Under the pieces are notes generated by a model. The model ran no database searches. It saw nothing but the letters and a program-made list of their open reading frames with translations, and was not told where the DNA came from. Both the position numbers and the translations under genes were made by a program. Shown here in pieces: positions 36,297 through 44,290 of a DNA stretch of 64,000 nucleotides (position 1 is its first letter; every line of letters starts with the position of its first letter). The stretch covers positions 1,612,001-1,676,000 of the forward strand of contig AP025582.1 in NCBI GenBank assembly GCA_022846075.1, in the 5' to 3' direction. This stretch comes from Oscillospiraceae bacterium. GTDB lineage: Bacteria > Bacillota > Clostridia > Oscillospirales > Oscillospiraceae.

Positions 36297-37213
36297 GGAT
36301 CCTATTCATGGGCACGCCGGATTTTGCCGTGCCCTCCCTGGAGGCCCTGGTGTCCGCTGGGCATACCATCTGCGGCGTATTCACCCAGCCGGACAAACCC
36401 AAAAACCGGGGGATGAAGCTGCTTCCAACGCCTGTAAAGGAATGTGCCCTGTCCCATGATATTCCCGTATTTCAGCCGGTAAAGCTGCGGGACGGGACGG
36501 CGCTGGCTCAAATTCAGGCGTTGGCCCCCCAGCTGATCGTGGTGGCCGCCTACGGCCGTATCCTGCCGCAGGATATCTTGGACTGCCCGCCTTTGGGCTG
36601 TATCAACGTCCATTCGTCCCTGCTGCCAAAGTACCGGGGTGCCGCCCCCATTAACTGGGCCATCCTGAACGGAGACCGGGTGACTGGGATCACCATCATG
36701 CATATGGCCGCGGCCCTGGATGCAGGAGATATCATCTCCCAGACCGAAACGGAGATCGGCCCGGACGAGACCGCCCCCGAGCTCACCGCCCGGCTGGCTG
36801 AGCTGGGCGGGAAACTTTTGGTGGAGACAGTGGGGAAAATCGAGACTGGGACCGCTCCCCGGACGGCCCAGGACGAGAGCCAGGTGACCCTGGCCCCCAT
36901 GCTGGACCGGGAGCTGTCGCCCATGGATTTCACCAGACCCGCCCAGGCCCTTCACGATCAAGTCCGGGGTCTGATCCCCTGGCCCGCCGCCACCGCTCAG
37001 GTAGGCGGTGTGCGCTGTAAGATATTCGCTACGTCGGTGGAGCCGGGAACCGGCAGGCCCGGGACCGTGCTGGAGGCCGGGAAGGGCGGCCTGCTGGTGG
37101 CCTGCGGCGAAGGGGCCCTGCGCGTCCTGGAGCTCCAGCCGGACGGCGGGAAACGGATGCGCTCCGCGGATTACCTTCGGGGGCATCCCCTGGAGACGGG
37201 GAGTGCCCTCTGA
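36293..37213 (+). CDS. fmt: Methionyl-tRNA formyltransferase
   Basis: Formylates initiator Met-tRNA using 10-formyl-THF; 306 aa. MGTPDFAVPSLEAL at the N-terminus and the catalytic block HSSLLPKYRGAAPINWAILNG are clear. The C-terminal OB-like tRNA-binding domain begins near residue 205. Its stop overlaps the rsmB start by one base. Confidence 0.95.
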   Translation: MRILFMGTPDFAVPSLEALVSAGHTICGVFTQPDKPKNRGMKLLPTPVKECALSHDIPVFQPVKLRDGTALAQIQALAPQLIVVAAYGRILPQDILDCPPLGCINVHSSLLPKYRGAAPINWAILNGDRVTGITIMHMAAALDAGDIISQTETEIGPDETAPELTARLAELGGKLLVETVGKIETGTAPRTAQDESQVTLAPMLDRELSPMDFTRPAQALHDQVRGLIPWPAATAQVGGVRCKIFATSVEPGTGRPGTVLEAGKGGLLVACGEGALRVLELQPDGGKRMRSADYLRGHPLETGSAL

Positions 37214-38529
37214 TGGCCCTTTCCGCCCGGGAGGTGGCGCTGAACTGCCTCATTGCCTGTGAAAAGCAGGGGGCCTGGTCCGACGGCTATCTCCGCAACG
37301 CCATCCGGCAGGCCGGGCTGGACGGCCGGGACGCCGGGCTTTGCACCAGGCTGGTCTTTGGCGTCCAGCAAAACAGGCTCCTGCTGGACTGGTATCTGAC
37401 CCGTTTTTCCTCGGTAAAGCCCGAAAAAATGGAGCTTCCGGTACGGGGGGCTCTTCGCCTAGGCCTTTATCAACTCCTGTTTATGGACCGGATCCCGGTC
37501 CATGCCGCGGTCAATGAATCGGTGGCCCTCACCCGGAAACGCAGCCGGAACCCGCGTTCCGCCGCCCTGGTCAACGCCGTTTTACGGACGGTGGAGCGGG
37601 AGCGGAAAGAGGGGCTGCCCCAGCCGGAGGAGCTGTCTGTTCGTTACAGCCACCCGGAATGGCTGGTTAGGGAGCTGACCAATGCGGTGGGCCCGGAGGA
37701 GATCGAGGCGCTGCTGGCCGCGGACAACGGGGAGCCGCCCATCCAGGCCCAGGTCAATACACTGAAGGCCACGGTGGAGGCGGCGGCGGCGGAACTGACG
37801 GCCGCCGGAGTCACTGTGCGCCGCCATCCCTGGCTACCCGACTGCCTGGAGCTGGAGGATACCGGAAATCTGGAAGGGCTGGACGCCTTCCAGAACGGGA
37901 CGATCTATATTCAGGACGCCGCCGCCCGTCTGGCGGTGCTGGCGGCCGGGCCGGAGCCTGGAATGGCCGTGCTGGACGCCTGTGCCGCGCCCGGCGGCAA
38001 ATCTTTCGCTGCCGCCATCGCCATGGGTGACAGCGGCTCTATTTGCTCCTGCGATATTCACCCCCATAAACAGGCGTTGATCGAACAAGGGACAAATCGG
38101 CTCGGCATCCGCAGCATCACCGCCGCCGTGATGGATGGAAAGACCTTTGACCCTGAACTGGCCGGGCGCTTCGACCTGGTCATCGCGGACGTGCCCTGTT
38201 CCGGGCTGGGGATCATTCGGAAAAAGCCGGATATCCGTTATAAGGACCCCGAGCCCTTAGGGGGACTTCCAAGCGTGCAGCGGGCTATTTTAGAGAACGT
38301 TTCCCGCTATGTCCGGCCCGGCGGCGTGCTCCTTTACGCCACCTGTACGCTGCTGCGGCGGGAAAACGAGGCGGTCGTATCCTGGTTTTTGGACAAGGAT
38401 ACTAACTTTACACTTGAGCCGTTTACCCTTCCCGGGCCTGTGGGGGCCTCGGAAGGGATGGTGACCCTGTGGCCCCACCGCCACGGCACCGATGGATTTT
38501 TCTTTGCCAAGCTGCGCAGGACGCGCTGA
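37213..38529 (+). CDS. rsmB: 16S rRNA (cytosine-967-C5) methyltransferase
   Basis: A 438-aa SAM-dependent rRNA methyltransferase. The N-terminal NusB-like RNA-binding domain (about 1-130) is joined to a Rossmann methyltransferase domain with DACAAPGGKS, the catalytic-site ADVPCSGLG and YATCTL with the second cysteine. The order def-fmt-rsmB-rlmN is standard in Firmicutes. Confidence 0.93.
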   Translation: MALSAREVALNCLIACEKQGAWSDGYLRNAIRQAGLDGRDAGLCTRLVFGVQQNRLLLDWYLTRFSSVKPEKMELPVRGALRLGLYQLLFMDRIPVHAAVNESVALTRKRSRNPRSAALVNAVLRTVERERKEGLPQPEELSVRYSHPEWLVRELTNAVGPEEIEALLAADNGEPPIQAQVNTLKATVEAAAAELTAAGVTVRRHPWLPDCLELEDTGNLEGLDAFQNGTIYIQDAAARLAVLAAGPEPGMAVLDACAAPGGKSFAAAIAMGDSGSICSCDIHPHKQALIEQGTNRLGIRSITAAVMDGKTFDPELAGRFDLVIADVPCSGLGIIRKKPDIRYKDPEPLGGLPSVQRAILENVSRYVRPGGVLLYATCTLLRRENEAVVSWFLDKDTNFTLEPFTLPGPVGASEGMVTLWPHRHGTDGFFFAKLRRTR

Positions 38530-38553
38530 GGGCAAAGGGAAGGAGGAAGCCCG

Positions 38554-39579
38554 TTGCTGAATCTGAAATCAATGACCCTGGCCGAGATGACCAGCCTGAT
38601 GAAAGAGATGGGGGAGCCCGGATTCCGGGGGAAGCAGATTTTCCAATGGCTCCACCGGGGTGTTACCTCTTTCGATGAGATGACGAACCTCTCCAAAGCC
38701 CTGCGGGACAAGCTGGCGCAAACCTGTTTTATCACGGTGCCCGCTGTGGAGCGCAAACAGGAATCCCGGCTGGATGGGACCATCAAGTACTTGTGGCGCC
38801 TGGGAGACGGTAATTGTGTCGAAACCGTTTTGATGCGCTATCACCATGGGAATACTGTCTGTATCTCCTCTCAGGTCGGCTGCCGGATGGGCTGCGTATT
38901 CTGCGCCTCCACCATCGGCGGCAAGGTCAGGAACTTGACACCCGCGGAGATGCTGGATCAGGTATTGTTTACCCAGGTGGATTCCGGCCAGCCGGTGTCC
39001 AACATCGTCTTAATGGGGATCGGAGAGCCGCTGGACAACATGGAGACCGTTCTGCGGTTCCTGGAGCTGGTCAACAGCCCGGATGGGCTGAATATCGGGA
39101 TGCGGCATATCTCGCTGTCCACCTGTGGGCTGATCGAGCAAATTGACAAATTGGCCCAATGTCAGTTACAATTAACCCTGTCGGTCTCGCTCCACGCCCC
39201 GGATGATGAGACCCGTTCCAAGATTATGCCGGTGAACCGAAGTACGGGCGTGGAGGCGCTGTTTTCCTGCTGCCGCCGGTATTTTGAGACCACGGGGCGG
39301 CGGATCTCTTATGAGTACGCTATGATCGACGGGGTCAACGACGCCGACTGGCAGGCCGACCTGCTGGCCAAATATTTGAAAGGGACGCCGGGCCACGTCA
39401 ATCTGATCCCCCTCAACGACGTGGAGGAGAGCCCCCTCAAACCCAGCCGGCGGGTGCGGGAATTTCAGAAACGGTTGGAAGGTCACGGTGTGACGACTAC
39501 CGTCCGGCGGAAGCTGGGCGGAGATATCGATGCGTCCTGTGGGCAACTGCGGCGCAAACGCATGGAGGAAGCAGAATGA
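38554..39579 (+). CDS. rlmN: Dual-specificity 23S rRNA/tRNA (adenine-C2) methyltransferase RlmN
   Basis: A radical-SAM enzyme that methylates A2503 of 23S rRNA; 341 aa. The cluster motif CRMGCVFC (CxxxCxxC) lies near residues 110-117 and the catalytic C-terminal cysteine is in ASCGQL. The start is TTG with a strong AAGGAGGAAG SD (38540-38549). It overlaps prpC by four bases. Confidence 0.95.
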   Translation: MLNLKSMTLAEMTSLMKEMGEPGFRGKQIFQWLHRGVTSFDEMTNLSKALRDKLAQTCFITVPAVERKQESRLDGTIKYLWRLGDGNCVETVLMRYHHGNTVCISSQVGCRMGCVFCASTIGGKVRNLTPAEMLDQVLFTQVDSGQPVSNIVLMGIGEPLDNMETVLRFLELVNSPDGLNIGMRHISLSTCGLIEQIDKLAQCQLQLTLSVSLHAPDDETRSKIMPVNRSTGVEALFSCCRRYFETTGRRISYEYAMIDGVNDADWQADLLAKYLKGTPGHVNLIPLNDVEESPLKPSRRVREFQKRLEGHGVTTTVRRKLGGDIDASCGQLRRKRMEEAE

Positions 39580-40310
39580 TACGAGCTTGGGGTATCACGG
39601 ATCAGGGCGCGGTGCGCGTTCAAAATCAGGATTCATACTACTTAAGCCCCATGGAGGACGATCTGGTCCTGGCCGTGGTGTGCGACGGCATGGGGGGCGC
39701 CCGGGCGGGCAATGTGGCCAGCTCTCTGGCGGTGGAAAAGGCATCGGAATATTTGGAGTCGCTGTCGCCGGAAGAGCTGCTTCAAACGCCGGGAGAGCAC
39801 CTGGCCAAGGCCGCCGCCCTGGCCAACGACGCCGTCTTTCACAAGGCCAGCCAGGAGCCTGAGTGCCGGGGGATGGGAACCACCATGGTGGCTGCCCTGG
39901 TCCACGGCCGGTGCGCCGACGTGCTCAACATCGGGGACAGCCGGGCCTATCGGATCGGGGAAGAGGGCATCGTAAAGGTGACGAGGGATCATTCCGTGGT
40001 GGAGGACCTGGTCCACCGGGGCGACATCACGCCGGAACAGGCCCGGCAGCATCCCCAGAAAAACCTCATCACCCGGGCGCTGGGTTCGGAGCGGCAGTCC
40101 CGCACCGACCTCTACCAGGTGGAACTGAGCGGCGGGGAGTTTTTGCTGCTGTGTACCGATGGGCTCTCCAACACCCTCACCGATCAGGAGCTGCTGTATG
40201 AGGCCCTCCACGGCGGTGAGCCGGAGACCTGCTGCCAGCGGATGCTGGACGTGGCCCTGTCCCGCGGGGCGCCCGACAATGTCACCGCTGTTCTCATCCA
40301 AATCCAGTAA
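39576..40310 (+). CDS. prpC: PP2C-type serine/threonine phosphatase (PrpC/Stp)
   Basis: A 244-aa Mn-dependent phosphatase that reverses the neighbouring PASTA kinase. PP2C motifs are in order: NQDSYY, VVCDGMGG, GDSRAYRI, DHSVVEDLV and LCTDGLSN. There is no membrane segment. It sits 14 bases before the kinase gene, the usual phosphatase-kinase pair. Confidence 0.94.
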   Translation: MIRAWGITDQGAVRVQNQDSYYLSPMEDDLVLAVVCDGMGGARAGNVASSLAVEKASEYLESLSPEELLQTPGEHLAKAAALANDAVFHKASQEPECRGMGTTMVAALVHGRCADVLNIGDSRAYRIGEEGIVKVTRDHSVVEDLVHRGDITPEQARQHPQKNLITRALGSERQSRTDLYQVELSGGEFLLLCTDGLSNTLTDQELLYEALHGGEPETCCQRMLDVALSRGAPDNVTAVLIQIQ

Positions 40311-40324
40311 GGGGGTAATGAACT

Positions 40325-42373
40325 ATGGATCAGTACATAGGGAAATTACTCGACAATCGATATGAGATCCTGGAGCGCATCGGCATCGGCGGCATGGCTG
40401 TGGTCTATAAGGCCAAATGTCACTGGCTCAACCGGTTCGTGGCTGTGAAGATACTCAAGGAAGACCTGGCGCAGGACGAGGAGTTCCGCCGCCGGTTCCA
40501 CGAGGAATCCCAGGCCGTTGCCATGCTCTCCCATCCCAATATCGTCTCGGTGTACGACGTGTCCCGTTCCCCGGAGCTGGATTATATTGTCATGGAGCTG
40601 ATCGAGGGAATCACCCTGAAGCAGTACATGCAAAAGCGGGGCGGAAAGCTCTCCTGGAAGGAGTCACTCCACTTCATCACCCAGATCATGAAGGCGCTTT
40701 CCCACGCCCACAGCCGGGGCATCATCCACCGGGACATCAAGCCCCACAATATTATGGTCCTGCGGGATGGGAGCGTGAAGGTGGCCGATTTCGGCATCGC
40801 CCGCCTGGTCTCCGCCTCCCAGAACACCATGACTCAGGAGGCCCTGGGCTCGGTGCACTATATCTCCCCGGAGCAGGCCCGGGGTAGCCGGATCGACGCC
40901 CGGAGCGATATCTACTCCGCCGGCGTGGTCCTCTATGAGATGCTCACCGGCCGTCTGCCCTACGAGGGGGATTCCCCGGTGTCGGTGGCCATTCAGCACA
41001 TCAACTCCATCCCGCTCTCTCCCAGGGAACTGGAGCCCTCCATCCCGGAGGCTATGGAGGAGATCACCATGAAAGCCATGGCCTCCGACATGGATAAGCG
41101 GTATCTCTCCGCCGACGCCATGCTGGCGGACCTGGAGGAATTTCGGAAAAATCCCAATATCAGCTTTGAGTATACCCCCGCCGATCTGCTGGTGGGGGAG
41201 GGAGACGAGCCCACCCAGGTCCTGGGGGCCAATACGCCCCAGATGGTGGCCGGCCGCCCGGTCCATACGGAGCGCTATGAGGAGCCCAAGGCCAAAAAGG
41301 AGCGGCCCGCACCGGTGCGGGAGCCCGCCGAGGACGAGGACGACTATGACAGCGACGGCGGGGGCAAACGGGCCTTGGTCATCGTCATCGCCCTGCTCCT
41401 GTGTGCGGCGGGGATCGGCGCCTTCCTGTGGGTCACCGTATTCAGCGGCATGACCGGCAATAAAACCTATACCGTCCCGAACCTGGAGGGCTACACCCTG
41501 GAAGAGGCCCGGGAGCTGCCGGAAATCAAGGAAAACGGCTTTACCATAGTTGAGGGCAAACAGGTCGTCAGCGAGACGGTGAAGGCCGGCCAGATCGCCT
41601 CCCAAACCCCTGCCGCCGAGAGCGCGGTCAAAGAAGGCAACCGGGAGATCTCCGTGGACATCAGCATCGGAAACGGCGGCCTCACCATGCCCGACGTCTA
41701 CAACCAGGATCAGCGGGTGGCCACGGCCACTCTGAACGGGATGGGCCTCCAGGTCAATGTAGAGCAGTCCAACTCCTCCGAGATCACCAAGGGCAACGTG
41801 ATGTCCCAGTCCCCGGCGAAGGGAGAGCGCGTGAAGGAGGGCCAGGAGGTCACCATCGTGGTCAGCCTGGGCGTGGATGTGGATCAGGTCACCTTGATCC
41901 CGCTGACCGGAATGACCCTGGAAAAGGCGACCCAGGCCGTCACCGACCTGGGCCTGAAGCTGGGAAAGGTGGATCCGGTGCCCAGCGCGGAGTTTGAGGC
42001 TGGCCAGGTCTGCTATCAGAGCATTCCCGTGGGGACGTCCGTCCCCGCCGATACGGTCATCAACCTTCAGGTCAGTACCGGCCCCGATACCGGGGCGCCC
42101 ACGGAATCCGAAACCCCTGCGGAGTCCGTTTCGCCGGAGCCCACGGCACAGCCCACCACCAAGCGCAAGGATGTGGTCGTCCCCCTGCCGGATGACCGGG
42201 AGACCGTCTATGTGCGGATCACCGTGGGCGGGGTGGAGCAGATCCCCAGCCAGCCGGTGGACACCCGGATCAGGCAGGCCCGCTTCACGCTGGAGGGCAC
42301 CGGGACCCAGCAGATCGTGGTCTATATCGACGAGGTGCAGACCCAGAGCTATGCCCTCAATTTTGACGAATGA
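40325..42373 (+). CDS. prkC: PASTA-domain serine/threonine kinase (PrkC/Stk)
   Basis: A membrane receptor kinase of 682 aa. The cytosolic kinase domain (about 12-275) has the ATP lysine K42, catalytic HRD (135-137) and DFG (155-157). A charged linker leads to one membrane helix (about 353-375), then three extracellular PASTA repeats (about 380-452, 453-520, 521-590) that bind muropeptides, and a Thr/Pro-rich segment with a small C-terminal beta domain. In Bacillus the homologue controls cell-wall growth and spore germination. Confidence 0.95.
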   Translation: MDQYIGKLLDNRYEILERIGIGGMAVVYKAKCHWLNRFVAVKILKEDLAQDEEFRRRFHEESQAVAMLSHPNIVSVYDVSRSPELDYIVMELIEGITLKQYMQKRGGKLSWKESLHFITQIMKALSHAHSRGIIHRDIKPHNIMVLRDGSVKVADFGIARLVSASQNTMTQEALGSVHYISPEQARGSRIDARSDIYSAGVVLYEMLTGRLPYEGDSPVSVAIQHINSIPLSPRELEPSIPEAMEEITMKAMASDMDKRYLSADAMLADLEEFRKNPNISFEYTPADLLVGEGDEPTQVLGANTPQMVAGRPVHTERYEEPKAKKERPAPVREPAEDEDDYDSDGGGKRALVIVIALLLCAAGIGAFLWVTVFSGMTGNKTYTVPNLEGYTLEEARELPEIKENGFTIVEGKQVVSETVKAGQIASQTPAAESAVKEGNREISVDISIGNGGLTMPDVYNQDQRVATATLNGMGLQVNVEQSNSSEITKGNVMSQSPAKGERVKEGQEVTIVVSLGVDVDQVTLIPLTGMTLEKATQAVTDLGLKLGKVDPVPSAEFEAGQVCYQSIPVGTSVPADTVINLQVSTGPDTGAPTESETPAESVSPEPTAQPTTKRKDVVVPLPDDRETVYVRITVGGVEQIPSQPVDTRIRQARFTLEGTGTQQIVVYIDEVQTQSYALNFDE

Positions 42374-43254
42374 GCATGGAAGGGATCATTTTTAAAGCCC
42401 TCTCCGGCTTCTATTACGTGGACTGCGGCGGCCAGACCGTCACCTGCCGGGCCCGGGGGAAATTCCGCCATGAAAAGATAAAGCCGCTGGTGGGGGACCG
42501 GGTCTCCGTCACGGTCCAGGCGGGCGGGTCGGGCACGGTGGATACCGTTCTGCCCCGAAAAAACGAGTTTCAGCGGCCGGCGGTTGCCAATATCGATCTG
42601 TTGGTGGTGGTGGCCTCCGGCGCCGTCCCGGTGACGGATCCCTTCCTCATTGACCGTGTGGTGGCCATGGCGGAGCGCCGGGGCTGTGAAAGCGTGATCT
42701 GCTTCAACAAGTGGGATCTGGAGCAGCCCCAGGGGCTCTTTGAGACATATCAGAAAGCCGGTTTTCCCACCCTCCGGGTGAGCGCGGAGACCGGGGAGGG
42801 GATCGATGCCCTCTCCACACTAATTGCCAAAAAGGTATGTGCCTTTACAGGGAATTCCGGCGTGGGCAAATCCAGCATCCTGAACGCTCTGGAGCCGGGG
42901 TTCCACCTCCAGGTGGGGGACGTCAGCGACAAGCTGGGCCGGGGGCGGCACACCACCCGTCACGTGGAGCTCTACCGTCTGAAAAACGGCGCAGTTGTGG
43001 CCGACACCCCGGGATTTTCTTCCTTTGAGGAGGAGACCGGCGTGGGCTGCGGCCCGGAAGAGGTCCAGTATGCCTTCCGGGAGTTTGCCCCCTATCTGGA
43101 CCGGTGCAGGTTTGTGGGCTGCGCCCATGTAAAGGAAAAAGGCTGTGCGGTGCTGGAGGCCCTGGCGGCCGGGAAGATTGCCCAAAGCCGGCACGACAGC
43201 TACGTCCGGCTCTACGAACAGGCCAAGGAGGTGCCCGAATGGGAACGGAAATGA
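42370..43254 (+). CDS. rsgA: Ribosome small subunit-dependent GTPase RsgA
   Basis: A late 30S assembly GTPase with circularly permuted G motifs, 294 aa. An N-terminal OB fold is followed by NKWDLEQ (G4), GNSGVGKSS (G1), DTPGFSS (G3) and the C-terminal zinc finger (C-x4-C-x-H-x5-C in the RFVGCAHVKEKGC region). It overlaps prkC by four bases and thiN by 16 bases. Confidence 0.95.
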   Translation: MSMEGIIFKALSGFYYVDCGGQTVTCRARGKFRHEKIKPLVGDRVSVTVQAGGSGTVDTVLPRKNEFQRPAVANIDLLVVVASGAVPVTDPFLIDRVVAMAERRGCESVICFNKWDLEQPQGLFETYQKAGFPTLRVSAETGEGIDALSTLIAKKVCAFTGNSGVGKSSILNALEPGFHLQVGDVSDKLGRGRHTTRHVELYRLKNGAVVADTPGFSSFEEETGVGCGPEEVQYAFREFAPYLDRCRFVGCAHVKEKGCAVLEALAAGKIAQSRHDSYVRLYEQAKEVPEWERK

Positions 43255-43886
43255 CCGCCCTCATTTTCGGCTCCATCCCTTCCGAGGGCTGGGATTATCT
43301 GAAAACCTACTGCCCGGCTCCCGGACTGGTGATCTGCGCGGACGGCGGGATCAAGTGCGCCAGGGAGGCGGGGTATGCTCCGGACCTTCTGGTGGGGGAC
43401 TGGGACTCGGGCGGCGGGCCGGAAGAGGGGATCCCCTCCGTCACCCTGCCTCCGGAGAAGGACCTGACCGATCTCCAGGCGGCCGCGGAGCTGGCCTTGG
43501 AGCGTGGATTCCGGCAGATCGTCTTTTGTGCCTGCGTGGGTGGGCGGCTGGATCAGACCGCCGCCAACCTGACCCTTTTGGAGTGGGTCCATGACCATGG
43601 GGGAGAGGCTAAAATCCTGGATACAGGCAACGAGGTCCGCTTTTGGGACGGCAGTCCCCTGACCCTGGACAGGGACACCGGTTACCGCTATCTCTCTCTG
43701 GTCCCGCTGGACCGCACCATCACGGGGGTCCGTCTGCGGGGGGTAAAGTACCCCTTGACGAACGCCACGTTGACCCGGGGGGACACCCTCTCCATCAGCA
43801 ACGAGGTGTCCGGGCCACAGGCCATTCTCTCCGCGGACACCGGGCGTATGCTGGTCATTCGCAGTCAGAAATACACGGAAAAGTGA
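43239..43886 (+). CDS. thiN: Thiamine diphosphokinase
   Basis: Transfers pyrophosphate from ATP to thiamine; 215 aa. The signature ADGGIKCAREAGYAPDLLVGD with WDS is present, then PPEKDLTDLQAA and the C-terminal beta domain ending LRGVKYPL and SISNEVSG. The ATG at 43239 lies inside rsgA and has an AAGGAGG SD at 43225-43231. In Bacillus rpe lies between rsgA and thiN; it is absent here. Confidence 0.9.
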   Translation: MGTEMTALIFGSIPSEGWDYLKTYCPAPGLVICADGGIKCAREAGYAPDLLVGDWDSGGGPEEGIPSVTLPPEKDLTDLQAAAELALERGFRQIVFCACVGGRLDQTAANLTLLEWVHDHGGEAKILDTGNEVRFWDGSPLTLDRDTGYRYLSLVPLDRTITGVRLRGVKYPLTNATLTRGDTLSISNEVSGPQAILSADTGRMLVIRSQKYTEK

Positions 43887-43959
43887 ATCATAAGGCGCAG
43901 AACCAACGGCCGCTCTCTTTCGTATACTGGGGTATCCAGGAAGAAAGGGGGCGGCTTTT

Positions 43960-44130
43960 TTGCTGTCGGATGAGATGAAACGGAATTTAGGTCTGGCCGC
44001 GGCCTGTACCGGAGGGGTAGCCGTGCTGCTGTTTCCCGCCAGTCTGGTCACGTTGGGACTGGGCGTGGCGCTGGGCTATAAGGGCCAGGACTACATCAAG
44101 TCTCTGCTGGGGGGAGGTGAGGGAAAGTGA
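43960..44130 (+). CDS. Small hydrophobic protein coupled to spoVM (56 aa)
   Basis: A short ORF that starts with TTG eight bases after AAAGGGGG (43944-43951). It begins LLSDEMKRNLGLAAACTGG, has one long hydrophobic stretch (about residues 10-38, rich in Ala, Gly, Val and Leu), then YKGQDYIKSLLGGG. An internal ATG at 43975 could also be used. The stop overlaps the GTG of spoVM (GTGA), the usual sign of translational coupling. I recognise no family. It may be a sporulation membrane peptide acting with SpoVM; this is inference from position. Confidence 0.6.
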   Translation: MLSDEMKRNLGLAAACTGGVAVLLFPASLVTLGLGVALGYKGQDYIKSLLGGGEGK

Positions 44131-44198
44131 AGATCGTCGTGGTAAAGTCCCCGAAGGCCCTGCGCGGGATCCTGAAAAGCATCTTTGGTTTAAAGTAG
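44127..44198 (+). CDS. spoVM: Stage V sporulation protein M (SpoVM), 23 aa
   Basis: A 23-residue amphipathic peptide, MKIVVVKSPKALRGILKSIFGLK. Against Bacillus SpoVM it keeps K2, K7, the helix-bending P9, K10, L12, G14, I15 and G21. SpoVM senses the convex outer forespore membrane and recruits SpoIVA. Synteny agrees: thiN-spoVM is the Bacillus order too. The start is GTG with the SD GGAGGTGAGG (44113-44122). It lies about 1.6 kb before spoIVA. Although far below usual gene-length cut-offs, identity is well supported by residues and position. Confidence 0.88.
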   Translation: MKIVVVKSPKALRGILKSIFGLK

Positions 44199-44211
44199 AC
44201 TTTCCAAAATG

Positions 44212-44241
44212 ACATACCGGTCCACCCTTGTACATATAAAT
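44212..44241 (+). promoter_or_regulatory. Possible sigma-E (mother-cell) promoter of sipL-spoIVA
   Basis: ACATACC (44212-44218), a 14-bp spacer and CATATAAAT (44233-44241) resemble the sigma-E pattern (KMATATT, 13-15 bp, CATACAnT) at the right spacing, about 50 bases before the sipL start. The -35 match is partial. No sigma-A promoter is seen in this 92-bp gap. Confidence 0.35.
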
Positions 44242-44290
44242 GCACAGAAGAAACGAGGCGGGATGCCTGTACAAGGAGTGGAACACGCTT

